A stretch of 62,000 nt of DNA from the NCBI GenBank assembly GCA_002633005.1, contig NMRA01000110.1, positions 209,850 to 271,849 on the forward strand, written 5' to 3'. This DNA is from Phoronis australis. Its lineage: Eukaryota > Phoronida > Phoronidae. This document shows positions 1 through 12,800 of this stretch, one piece after another. The position numbers and the translations under genes are program-made. The notes under the pieces were generated by a model. The model saw only the letters and a list, made by a program, of their open reading frames with translations. It did no database searches and was not told the origin of the DNA. Within the stretch, counting starts at the first letter, position 1. The number at the start of each line of letters is the position of its first letter.

Positions 1-141
<141 letters not shown>

Positions 142-159
142 AACACAATGCTATTCACA

Positions 160-350
160 CCTTTATAGGCCAAGGATTTCGGGATACCTTTCAAACAATC
201 TTCAGGAAATGACCATATTAAAATGAACTTTTCCCGAAACTGGGTCAAAAAACGACCTTGGAGCCAGAACACGGATATAGGTTCGAGTTAAGCGGCACGT
301 CTCAAATGAATCATAGCGGAGCTGACCAGCAACTAACATTAGTTCGTCGA
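160..350. repeat. Dispersed repeat, copy 1 (partner at 43690-43888)
   Basis: This stretch matches 43690-43888 in the same orientation. Shared blocks include AATGAACTTTTCCCGAAACT, then AATCATAGC(G/T)GAGCTGACCAGC and a final GTTC(G/A)TCGAATT. Similarity is patchy with small indels, as in an old interspersed repeat. The family was not recognised. Confidence 0.7.
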
Positions 351-710
351 ATTGCGCTTGTATGGATCAGACTTCCCGGCGACGCCACGACATTGGTCAC
401 CGTGGTGGGAGCAGCTAATACCTTGACAAAATAACACCTGCTTCTAAATCTGGATTTAAGCAAAATGACGAAGTCAACGCATACACACATGCAAGCGTAT
501 CCAAATACAATTAAATGTATTTTCATGTGAAACCATTCAATGTTCTAATTTTCTTAGATCTACCCAATCAGGTGTAATTTTGTCGTTGGTTTATAATTTA
601 CATTTTAGGTTGCCAGATCCCCCTTTTGTCACACAACACCATTACTTATGACTTAAAATGATTATAGATAGGTGGAATTTTTTGTAATGCGGTCACCTGT
701 TGTTCTGTAG

Positions 711-837
711 GTAGATACCAACAGTGATGTGATTATTATGGAGCTGTGTGCTGGAAGTGTCTATCATATGTTGGAGGAGCCAGAGAACAGTTATGGAGTG
801 AGTGAGGAGGTGTTTGTACAAATTATGAAGGATGTTG
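711..837 (+). CDS. TBK1: TBK1-like exon A: kinase hinge and helix D
   Basis: First coding exon in the window. The acceptor TTCTGTAG ends at 710 and the donor GTGAGT starts at 838. It begins in phase 0 and ends in phase 1. It encodes [20 protein letters not shown] followed by [13 protein letters not shown], corresponding to human TBK1 around [20 protein letters not shown]. The IIMEL segment is the hinge of the ATP pocket. The next acceptor is 3.2 kb away. Confidence 0.93.
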
Positions 838-3800
838 GTGAGTTACTATGTTCTGATGTATTTTAAAATATTTATTTAAAGTTACATTTCACCCTATTTA
901 GGGGATTGTTATGCACCCACATATTTATATGCCGTCCGTCCGGCTGTCCGACCGGCGTCCGGCATCCGCTGCTCTATCTCTAAATTGCCTCTACGTATCT
1001 TCATGAAATTTTGCACATGTTCCTACCATGGATGGGACGGCATGAGCGAACTTTCGGTGTGTCCCCAATAGTGGCAATTTTAGTTTTTTACGTTTAACTC
1101 TGTATCTTCAAAAGTCCTGATCGGATTTTCATAAAATTTGGTCTAGGCACCTATTAGTGAGATGACGCTGTCCTCCTGTTTTCGGATGGATTCAATGTAG
1201 TTTGCACCACCTAGTGGCCATTTTTACTGTTTTCGAGTATGTTTTGTTGTATCCGACCCCTCTATCAACCAAACCACTCGAAGGATGATTGTGGAAATTG
1301 GCACGTATGTTCTGACTACAAAGTGGACGGCTGATGATGATTTTCCGACGATTTCGACTACTGTGGCACCTCCTAGTGGCAGTTTTGTTTTTTTGTGCCT
1401 ATGGCTATATCTTCTAAACCGTTTGAAGGATCTTTACTAAATTTAGTAAGTGTATTTATATGATGTTGACAACAAACGACGACATTCGAATGAATCTGAC
1501 TACTGGTGTGCCACCTAGTGGCAATTTCATCTTTTTATGTTTACCTCTGTATGTTCAAAGGTCCTCAACATATTTTCATAAAATTTGGCATAGGGGCATC
1601 TGTCAATGAGGTGATGCTATCTCTCTGTTTTCAGATAGATTCGACCTAGTTTGCACCACCTAGTGGCCACTTTTATTGTTTTCGAGTATGGTTTTTGGCA
1701 TACACTCGTCTATCAACCAAACCGCTTTAAGGATAATTGTGAAAATTGGCATGTATGTTTCTACTATGAAGTGGATGGCTGACGATGATTTTCCGACGAG
1801 TTCGACTACTGTGGCACCTCCTAGTGGCAGTTTTGTTTTTTTGCGTTCATTGCTTTATCTCCTAAACCGTATCCAGGATCTTAACTTAATTTAGTAAGTG
1901 TATTTATATGATGTTGACAACGGACGACGACGACTTTCGGACAGATCTAGCTTTTGGTGTGCCCCCTAGTGGCAATTTTGTTTTTTTGTGTTTACCAGTC
2001 TGTATCTTCAAAGATCCTAAACAGATTTTCATAAAATTTTGAATATAGGCATCTATTGGTGAGATGATGCTATCATCCTGTTTTTGGATGGAATTGGGGT
2101 ATTTTGCGCCACCTGGTGGCCATTTTTGATGTTTTCAAATCTTGTTTTTGGCGTCCACCCCTCAATCAACCAAATCATTCTGGTGATGGTTTTGAAAATT
2201 GGCCTATATGTTTTCAGTGTGAAGAGGACGTTTGATGATGGCCACTCACACTACTGTGGCACCTCCTAGTGGTAGTTTTGTTTTGTTTTTCGCCCATAAT
2301 TATATCTCCAAAACCCACTGCAGGATCTTTATTAAATTTAGTAAGTGAATTTATGTGAAGGTAACAGACAATGACTGTCAAGCAGATCAAACGGACGCTG
2401 TGCCCACAAGTGGCAATTTCATTTTGTTCTGTTTCCCTTCGTTTCTCTGAAGTTCCTTGACAGATTTTATGAAATATGGCATGATCCCGTTTTTGGATGG
2501 AGTATATGTTTTTGCGCCATCTAGTGGCCATTTTTTGATACAAATAAATAACCCTAAAAGCACACCATTTGCGATGCATTCGTGGGCATATTTTAACGCT
2601 CCGCGTTGCTCTTGTAAAACAAAAATCCAACTAGGCCTTTTATTGTGATAAAATCAGCCTCGTAATATTCCCCACCATGATGGGATCCTGTTCCATATGA
2701 TAATATTGCTCACCATGATGGGGTACTTATCCTTCAAGGACAAGAACATTGGAAGCACCAATGACTCTAGAAAACACTTCATGATTTACTACAAATTGTC
2801 AACCATAAAAACAACAAATTTCAAAAATGGATCATATACATATTGCTTAGGACTTGAGTTGAGAACGAACGTGGAAACCTATCATGGTGAGAATTGTAAG
2901 GAATGTGATTTTGTGAAGGGTTTCCATGAAATGTGGTTAGTGGTTTTTATAAACATAACTCAATTGGTATTTGGGTAATTTTTGGACAAATTCGGTTACT
3001 GTTGTGCAACTGAGTCTTATTTTTATATTATCTGCATCTTTATAAATTGTGACTGATCTGTTTGTATCAAGGAGGGATAACACCTGATAATTTTCAGACA
3101 GCTCTGTCGCTCGTCCTTAAATGTCACGTTTTTTACCACATTTTACGGAGACACAAACAACGTGGTTTCTTTCTTAGACTGTATTTTCAGGAACTACTAC
3201 CTACGGTGACATCTATTGGGCAATATTAAACATTAACAAGCCTTCGACGAACTTAATAGTAGATATTGAGGCTGATGTGAAGGGTGAAACTGCCACTAGG
3301 AGGCATGGCAGTATTCAGATTTTTCCGGTAATACAGATAGCCATGCTTTCATAAATAATGTCCCTGAAGTTTAATGGTCATCCTTCAAATCATTTTCTAG
3401 ATGGAATAGGCAGCCCCTGTTGCCTTGATTTTGGAGCCGAATATCGCATTCTCCTATGAGAAATACATAAAAATCACACGCAGTGCTCCCCATACCTAGG
3501 CTTGTCTATTCACTGATACACAGGATGTAGTAAACAATTTTCTTAGACAAGACCATAAACGTTTTGTTAAACTTTGTTTTACCAGCCCAGGCCAAGCCAG
3601 GGTATTAAGTATGTAATACTAAACAGGATTCACAAAGAACTGCTTACACTGACCTCGCATATTAGTTTCAAAACTGAAGCTTGTTGTATGTGAAGGACAC
3701 TCGTGATTTACAAATATCAGCAGAATTCTGCGCCACTATTGCCCTAGTGATCCCCTCCAAGCTCAAAATAGTCAGTGTCACCTCCTGCAGACTAGTTATT

Positions 3801-6800
3801 ACTTTCTTGAAGAAGCCTCAAGTTTAGTGGAAGAACCGATGGGTAATAAGGCTGCAGATTGATATGCACAATTATTAGTTGTCAGATGACATCTTCTACA
3901 TATATCATTTCTCAAAGCAACAACCTTTTGCTGAAGGACGTCATAGTTTTTTGGTCAAACTCTAGGAGTAGTTACATTGCTGCAAGTTCCTACCAGACTC
4001 TTATGATAAAATTCGCAAGTGTGTCTGTTTGTCTGTTTCAGCCAATGGGATGAAGTACCTGAATGAAAGGCGTGTTGTCCACCGTGACATCAAGCCAGGG
4101 AACATACTGAAAGTGGTGAAAGATGATGGGGATGTGGTGTTTAAACTCAGTGATTTTGGCGCCTCTCGTCAGATGAAGGAAGATGAGGAGAGGTTCTACT
4201 CCCTCCATGGCACTGAAGAGTACCTGGTAACTCATTCACACCTACCATCATCACTGAAGAGTATCTGGTAACTCATTCACAACTACCATCATCACTGAAG
4301 AGTATCTGGTAACTTATTCACATCTACCATCATCACTGAAGAGTATCTGGTAACTCATTCACACCTACCATCATCACTGAAGAGTATGTGGTAACTCATT
4401 CACACTTACCATCATTATCTTTTTTGGTTTGCACACGAACACAATCAGCAACAAAAAGGTTTTGTTGGAACTCTTTTGCCAATAATTGGTGAAAGTTTAG
4501 AAAATACATGTTTGACTTACTTTCACATGTTTTGGTGTTATCGTTTTGGATATCTATGTGGAACAAATTTCAATGCTTTACAAAGTTTTGTAAACTTCCA
4601 TATGTTTTGGACATTATCTTGTGCTTATACTTTGGATGTTTATCTTTCCATTGATTAGAACTGAGAAAGTTGTTTTTGGGAGAGATGACCATAGGTATGT
4701 GATGCTTTTTCTCTTTGACCTGTTGTTGTAGCCTGGGGTTTCTCCCATGGAGGAGATTAGTAGGGATAAGGTATCTCTCTCGGGTTGAACATTAAACCCC
4801 TTGATCAGATGCCTCGTGTGAACATTGTGGAGTGTGGTGTTATAAGTATTGTCTTGGATGGTTACTGGGGCGAGGAAAAAGTCTAATTGTCTTGGGTAGT
4901 GTCTTCCATCGTTTGATATTATCCCAGGTGGCCATTTTGCAGCACCCATGCAGGCCTAGATGTTGCACCATTATGTGAAAGACACATGTTGTATCAACAT
5001 TCCAATATCTGTTATGTGCATTTGTAGGACCCAGCTATTTACCAACGTGCTGTATTGAGAAATGGAATTTCCAAAGGCTTCAATGCCTCCATTGACCTAT
5101 GGTCTCTAGGTAAGATACACACTCATTATACTCCACACTTATACATAACTGCCAACTGTTAGTTAACAATTGATCGGATACAAAAAACTGAATACTTTTA
5201 GTTGCATATCAATGGATAATGAAGTAATGTGCCTACACCACATATTACTAAAGGCCCCTCACCCATACAGTCAACTCCACGACTATGAGGCTTTGATATG
5301 TTTACAGAGGTTAACCTTGAAGTAAAAGTGTTAATTGCTGTTCCTATCAGCTTCAGAGTTACATTCATGCAACTAATTCTGTGGAGTTTTCAAAAGATGG
5401 CTCAGTTAGTAAGCTGATCTGAAGAAAGGCAATATGGCGTACTTTGGTTATGTAATGAATCTAGCAAATACACAGGTAAATTGAAACAGAATACTTATAC
5501 TGCCAAAATGATAATAATTGAAACAAAATATAAACAAATATTAACCTGGTCAGTGCCCACTATTGGCAAGAGGTAGTGATCCCTGCCAATAGGTGGTATC
5601 AAAGTCTGCATTCCCATTGTAGTGAAGTGTGGTTCTCTACAATGTTTCATTATTAATTCACCTGTTTACTTTGGGATAAAGTTTTTAACTAATTTGGTCC
5701 TATACCGAAGTTTGAGTCATAATTTCCTGTTGACTGAAAGTTCGATAACACCGAAGGTTCGCAAAGACTTTTAAGAGTTGGTTGTCTTTGATGATTTTGG
5801 AGCTTAAGAGTTTGGTCCCTATTTTTGCTGTTATGATAATTGTTTCTGGTCATATGTTGCAAGTGTTGCATTGTATCAGGTTGTTCCTGGAACGTGTAGC
5901 TATGATTATTGTCTCTGATCATTACAGGTGTTACATTGTATCAGGTTATCACTGGAACATTGCCCTTTAGGCCTCTCAATGGAAGAAATGGCAGTAAAGA
6001 GACAATGTGAGTATAAATAGTTAAATTACACATTGAATAATCCTTTCCAATTTAAGAACTAACTAAATGAACTTTGTTTACTTGTTATAAGTTCCATATT
6101 CCTGCTTTCTTGCTCAAACTGATGGGTTTGATCCACATTATCCAACAGGACATCTACATTGTATGTCAATCACCCACCATCTGCCATCTGTTCTAGTCCT
6201 GTCATGTGCCTATTGGTGGTCTATAAGTCACAGCCAAGCCCTCATCTTTTTTACTACATTTTTTTATTTCCCATTCACTAAGGATTAGCCAATCAAAGGC
6301 CTGTCATCTGCCATCTCTTCTGTGCCACCAGGCTTTGCCAGATGGATCTGTTGTCAGTGCTCTGTTTTATGGGCAGCCATTTCTGCAAAAATATCATATT
6401 GTATATTCAATTCCATTTAATGAACTTGATGCGACAATTCAATCCTATCTTGTGTATTCAATGCTATTACATGAATTCAATCCACATGCGTTGATTCAAT
6501 ATCATCGTGAACTCAATGCTGCTTTGTATATTCTATCCTGTTTACTGAATTCAATGCTTTTAAATCAATCCTGTATCGTGTCGTGTCGTGAATTCAATCC
6601 CGTTTCATGAATTCAATCCAGTTTCGTTGATTCTGTTTCGTCAATCCTGGCGGCCTTGTGACACAACTAATATATTGCATGAGCACATGCGCATGAGAGA
6701 TAACCTTCAGCTGGAGATGTCGACGACAAGACTTAGAAGTAGAAACTTTTAGAAAATATCTTCAAAGAACGCAACAGTTCGCTGTCGGTTTCCTGTATAG

Positions 6801-9800
6801 GTTGCAGCATTTGCGGCGAAGAGTGTTGGATGTTTCAGGTATAGATGTGGTTTTGCCCTGTCATGCGCAAACAGTGCATTTGTGAGTAGGCGGAGGCTGA
6901 CACATGTACTTTTAGCGAAGACATCCCGAAGTAAATTGCTTCCTATAACAGAAACTTCCCATCTGATTTATGACATTTCTTGCCTGCGATCTACTAGTCC
7001 GTGTTTTTAAACTGGCGTGATAAAACTATAACACGAACAATATCACAAGTGGAACTGGAAACACACAAGTACTTATCCTGTTGCTAGGTGCACATGCAGT
7101 GCCTGAAACAATGACGGAGTCACTCGTGGGTTTTGCATCAGTTTTCATTACTTGAGATGTATGTGGGGAGCAGAAGGTACAGCTTTTTCAGACACTCGTC
7201 AACAACACCCGAATATTTACAAAAATATTCAGATATTCCTCAAATGTATAACAAAACTGATTTTTTTTCTAAGTGGATGTAAAGATCTCGACCCGAGTGA
7301 AAATAAGATTTTATTCGAAATAGTATCAAAATTTCTTTTTAATATTAAATCTCTTTGTGTGAGTCGATAAAATTGTATAACTTATTGTGTATGAAAATGA
7401 TTTATTTACATTCGTAATCATATGTCATTGTAATATTAACATCTGATTTATAATTTATGTATTTGCGAATAATAATTGTCTACAGATTTCTTTGCAATTT
7501 ATTTAACCCAGATTCAATGCCTCTTGACGCTTTCCGCGTATGCATATTTATTGTGCTGAATGTTTCATTATAAATATTAAATAAAGTTGACACTAAGTTT
7601 TTGGTCATAGTATCCCTCAGAGCCAAATAAAGTAGCCGCTAGAATCCGCTGGGTCGGGGATTGACTGTGTCAGGCTGGTTGTTGACATTTTGCAGCTGGT
7701 CAGCTGCGTTGGACCTTGACAGCAGTACTCTCTGTGACATTGTCAGAAACAACTCTTGCTTTGCTTTTGGTGAGTGTCACAGCAGACGTTGGGTGAGGGG
7801 CAGACAACTGGGAAACTCAAACGCATGCGCACATGCGACATATATCGCTAGGATTGATGAAACATAATTGACAAAATAGGATTGAATTCACTACAGGATA
7901 GAATCCACAAAGTTATTTTGGGGCCCATAGGCCACTAAGATTGACGAAACAGAATCGAGGAAACTAAGATTGAATATGAAACGGAACAAACTCACAACAC
8001 GATATCGATGATAGTATGAAACAGAATCGATTTAAAAGCCTTGAATTCACAAAACAGGTTAGGATACAGCATTGAATTCACGGTATTGGACATTGGATTG
8101 GGTAGTGTAGATTGAATTGATGTAATAGCATTGAATTGTTGTGCAGATGGCATTGAGTTTAAAATGGATTGATTATACAAATTGATGTTTTTTGCATAAA
8201 AGGCCACCCATAGGTCTGGCAACAACTGACCTGGTCAGTTAATGTTGTGACTGGTGTTTGAGTGGCTGGCTATCTGTAATATTCTCATCAGGTTCAAACT
8301 GACGGCTGAGAAAGGTAGTGGTGTTATTGCTGGACAAGAAGTTGAAAAGGGTCGTATCACATGGTCCCGAGAACTGCCAGACACATGCCAACTGTCAGTG
8401 TGAGTGAGCTAGGGCTTTCTACTGTTTTGAGTTTATATTATTGTTCTTGTGGTTATTCTTAAAAAAACAGGTTTCATCATTGTCTGACAGTAAAGATCAG
8501 GGTATATTTGGAAACGATAACCTTTGCCCTATTGAAAAGTTAGCCGAAAACTGTGCACAGACATATAATGATGGTAAGAGCAGGCCATGACATGGTCAAC
8601 AAAGACCAGTGTGTATCTGCATGGTGTGGGTAACACTATGTAAATGAGAGTGCTCAGAGGAGCGACACTTGGCGAAAACAGGACGATGGGGAGGAGGAGG
8701 ACGACGACGATCATGACGATGAAGGCGGAGATTATGAACAACACAATAACATTCATGTGACTAGCGAACAAATCAGTAAGAAATACCCTGCACACGGTAA
8801 ACTGGCAACAGTGCGAGAGCGCTCGGAGGAGCGACACTTGGCGAAATTACGCGAAAACAGGACGATGGGGAGGACGACGACGACAACGATCATGACGACT
8901 AGCGAAAAATGAAAAATATCTTATGAAAGCCCGTTTAAAACTCTATCCAACTGTACAGATTTCTGATCGGTTAATATACATGGTAAGAAAATCCCGGCAC
9001 ACAAAACTATAGAAAATGCTCCGTGGCCGCGGCCTGACTGTTCAGTGCTACCTACAGTCTTGAGCGACAATAGGCAAAATTAACGATGATGATGATTGTG
9101 ATGATGAAGGTGGCAATGATGAACAACATCATAACATTCATACGACGAAGTTAAATGTCATAAAATAGTAAGAAGTAAGCTACAGTCTTGCTCAAATAAA
9201 CTAAACCAACATCAATGCAGTATTTAGCGCTCAACAAAGGAACAGCGCTATCAGAAAATCTCAAATAATTCGAAAAGTAGACTTTCTAGCAAGAAATGGA
9301 AAACATCTTCTGAAAGCCCATTCCAAACTCTATCTAAATTCGCAACATTCCATAATTTTTTCGAAAAAATTGAAATTTTGCATTTTTTTTAAATAACTCG
9401 AAAACGGTAAGTCTGAGAAAAACGTTATCGCAGAACTTTTGAAAGAGCATTCTTCAAGGAATCCACATGCAAAAATTCATGTCATTTGCTCTTCCCGTTA
9501 AAAATGCGACACCAGAACAATTGAAAATGGGTGAAAATGTGCCAGAGCCGCCATCTTGAAAGTGACTTCCGGTTAAACAAAATTTTATAAAAGCTGATCA
9601 ATAGCAACAAACACGTGACCAGTTTGAAAGTGATTGGTTCGTCAATGCGCCCTCTACGGGAGAAAACGTTTTTGGCCAGATATCGAGGTGCGCATACGCC
9701 ATTGTCTATATTTCCGCCATCTTTAACTGGAAGTCAACGTTTTTCGGTACAGTTGTAGAACATGTGTTTTATAATAATCGTACCAAGTTTTAGCTCTGTG

Positions 9801-12800
9801 CGTCAAAAAATGCGGCCTCTATGAGCATTTGAATGTGAAATCGGAAACAAAATGGCCGCCACGTCCGCCATTTTGAATCCGATCATGACCTAAAACAATA
9901 GGCTTTCAGGACTTTCCAATCTACACGTCGTGTGCAAATTTCATGAAAATCGGACGAACTTGCGACCTGTAGAGTGCGAACACACAAAAAAAAAAGTTGA
10001 TGTCTGACCAACATACTTGGCGAAATTTATTTGAACTAGTGTATGAACATGTCTGCGAATATTATGGTTTATGTTTGTCTCCTGGTATATCAGTCTCCAT
10101 CAAATGCACCTTTCTAAAATATAGGTCGATCACTGCATGGTCAAAAACAAATTCAGTAGTTTCCAAGAAAAAAATTTGTGGTGATATTTCTTGGAAGCAA
10201 AAATTTTTTGGGAAATTTGCATATGATATGGGTTGAAAAAATTGATGATTATGACTCCCAATGACTAACAATGAGACAAGGGATGGTATCGAGAATGTCC
10301 CTCAGGACCACAACAATGGCCGATGCTTTGTCGTTGTTAGTCAGTGTGTAACAACTCGAACAACTGTAAAAAATTATGAGTACCTGAGAAATGTGTGCAG
10401 CATAATTTTGCAAGTTAATTCACATTTCAATCATTCTAGCAATTTGTGGACAGGAATTATTGACCTGTTATAGTAATGCTTGAGCACGTGTTATAGGTGA
10501 CACTGCAATGAAATATCCCTGATGAAAACATTTGTAGTCAAATGTAAATTGAAGTTAATTGACTTGCATTTGCTGAATGTCGCTGTGAGCATCACTAGTC
10601 CCTAGCATCATGAGAACATGAAAGGAACGTTAATTTTGACTTAATCCCAATCCAAATTTTTGGTAAACAAAATGGGTTGAGTTGAAAAAGATGAAACGGT
10701 TTCTTTCCCGATGCACAGCGATAGTAATTTGGTGGCGTGGTGATCTCAAAGACTTTACATGATGGTGTAAAACACAGTGAAATGCCAAGTCAGTCTTAGT
10801 TCTCCATCAAGTGACAGTTGTGGACTGTTGACGTAACTATCGCCATCTATTGTTAAAGCATTCCATATCCACCCACGTTACTGTTGCCATCTATTGTTAA
10901 ATCATTCAGTACTTGTCAATGTAATTGTCGCCATCTATTGTTAAAGTATTCCATTCTTGTAATGCCTGTGCTTGGCGTACCGTCAATCCAGATTTTCTGG
11001 CTAAATTTAAGTTTGAAGTACCGTTACTTGATAACCACCAACATCCAATAATTGACTGAGATTTCTGGTAAGTGTCTTTGTCTTTTTACACTGAATGCCC
11101 TGCCTGTCTTATGAGAATGTTGCACCCAAACAGTTCACAACTTGCCTACCAGTGACTCAAGAGAACGTTCATTATATTTGGACAGGAAAGCACCCAAACT
11201 CTTGCTAAATACATCCAATAGTTATGTAACTTCCCATACTTTAACCAAAGCAACTGTTTAAGTAGGCGTGCCTACCCTTATTTTTCTGAAATTTTGCTTC
11301 AAATGCCTATACCCACCCACCCTTTAATTTGTGAGTTCCCCTACTTCCCCCTGTTACTCAGATTCCAATCTATTGGAAAATAGCTGTGTTTATCATTGAA
11401 GAATCGGAGTCTCCATATTCACTAAACACTGTTTATGTTTGACATCTGAACACTAAGCTGAAATAAGACAGACACCCTCACTACTGTGGGTATGTTTTTA
11501 ATTGTTATGAAGCACTCAGAGCGCTATTAAGTCAAAGGTATCACGTGAATTTTGAACTTCTCATTGAGTCACAAACCAGGCAAAAAGGGAAGATGTTGAA
11601 CTGCATCAGTTTTGTAATAACATGAGGATTAGAGTGAACGTAGCAGCAGCGTTGTGTTGTGTGATGTGTGTCTGTTCGCCAACGAGGTGGTTGTATTCCG
11701 TAACTAAGTGTAGAACACTCAATTACTGTGCATTGCTGTTTCAGTGGTTTCAAGGGTCTTGTCACTCCAGTCATAGCAGGCCTGCTGGAGAATGAGGCAC
11801 AACAGAAATGGGACTTTGACACATTTTATAAAAAGGCCGAGTCACTGTGGACCATGACTCGTATCTATGTATTCCACATGTTTGAGTGCTCCTCAATCAG
11901 TGTTTATGCTGACAAACAGTTGTCGTAAGTTTGGTATAATGTTCTTTTAAGAATGATATTCATGCTCACATAACGCTGCATATTGACTAAAAACACGAAC
12001 AGTTTGTAACTAAACACAGCTTAACAAAGGGTTTATGGTCTTGGCTGAAAATATACCCCTTAATGGAATCTGAATAGCCAAACCCAGAATGCCAAGCAGT
12101 ATCATTAAGTAATGATCTGATCTAGTAAGATATCTTTTTAACTAAACCTGAAAATCATCTCAGCAATGTGTGCGCCAGGTTTGCAAGACGTCAGTGACTC
12201 CACGCTCTTGCTACCGAAAGTGAGATACCTGGATTCAACCTTTTTTGCATGGTAAAAAAGATTGACATAGTTTTCAAAATGTGGGCTGCTTACGCTCTTG
12301 TGAGCAAAGCTGGACAAGTGAAAAGCTGTAGTCGATCATAACAGAACATGAACACGTAAAAGTGAAATTGCTGAAAATTCAAGGATGTCCATATAGTGTC
12401 TGTTGTTTTGTTATTTTCAATATCTTAACTCAGCTGAAGATTCAGTTCTGCTGCTAAGCATCCATGATTTGAATATTTTTTGTGGGAATAGTCGAACAAA
12501 AAATGACAACTTAGGTTGTGACAATCTCAACATCACATTTCCTACCTTTCAGCATTGCCAAGTTAAATGAATTAATCGCCCAACAGACAGGTGTGCCTGC
12601 CGACGCCCAGTTACTACTGTTCAACAGCAGACCTCTTACTACCTTCGTCAGTGGCATCTGCCCTACTGACAAGTTCCCAAAAACAACCAGTGAAAGGCCA
12701 TATGTTTTGTTCTACAACACCGATTTTGGTGACCCGATGAAACTGAAACCGCTTATAATTCGTAAGTACTCTTGCTTGTGTGGAGATCCAGTTTTACGCA

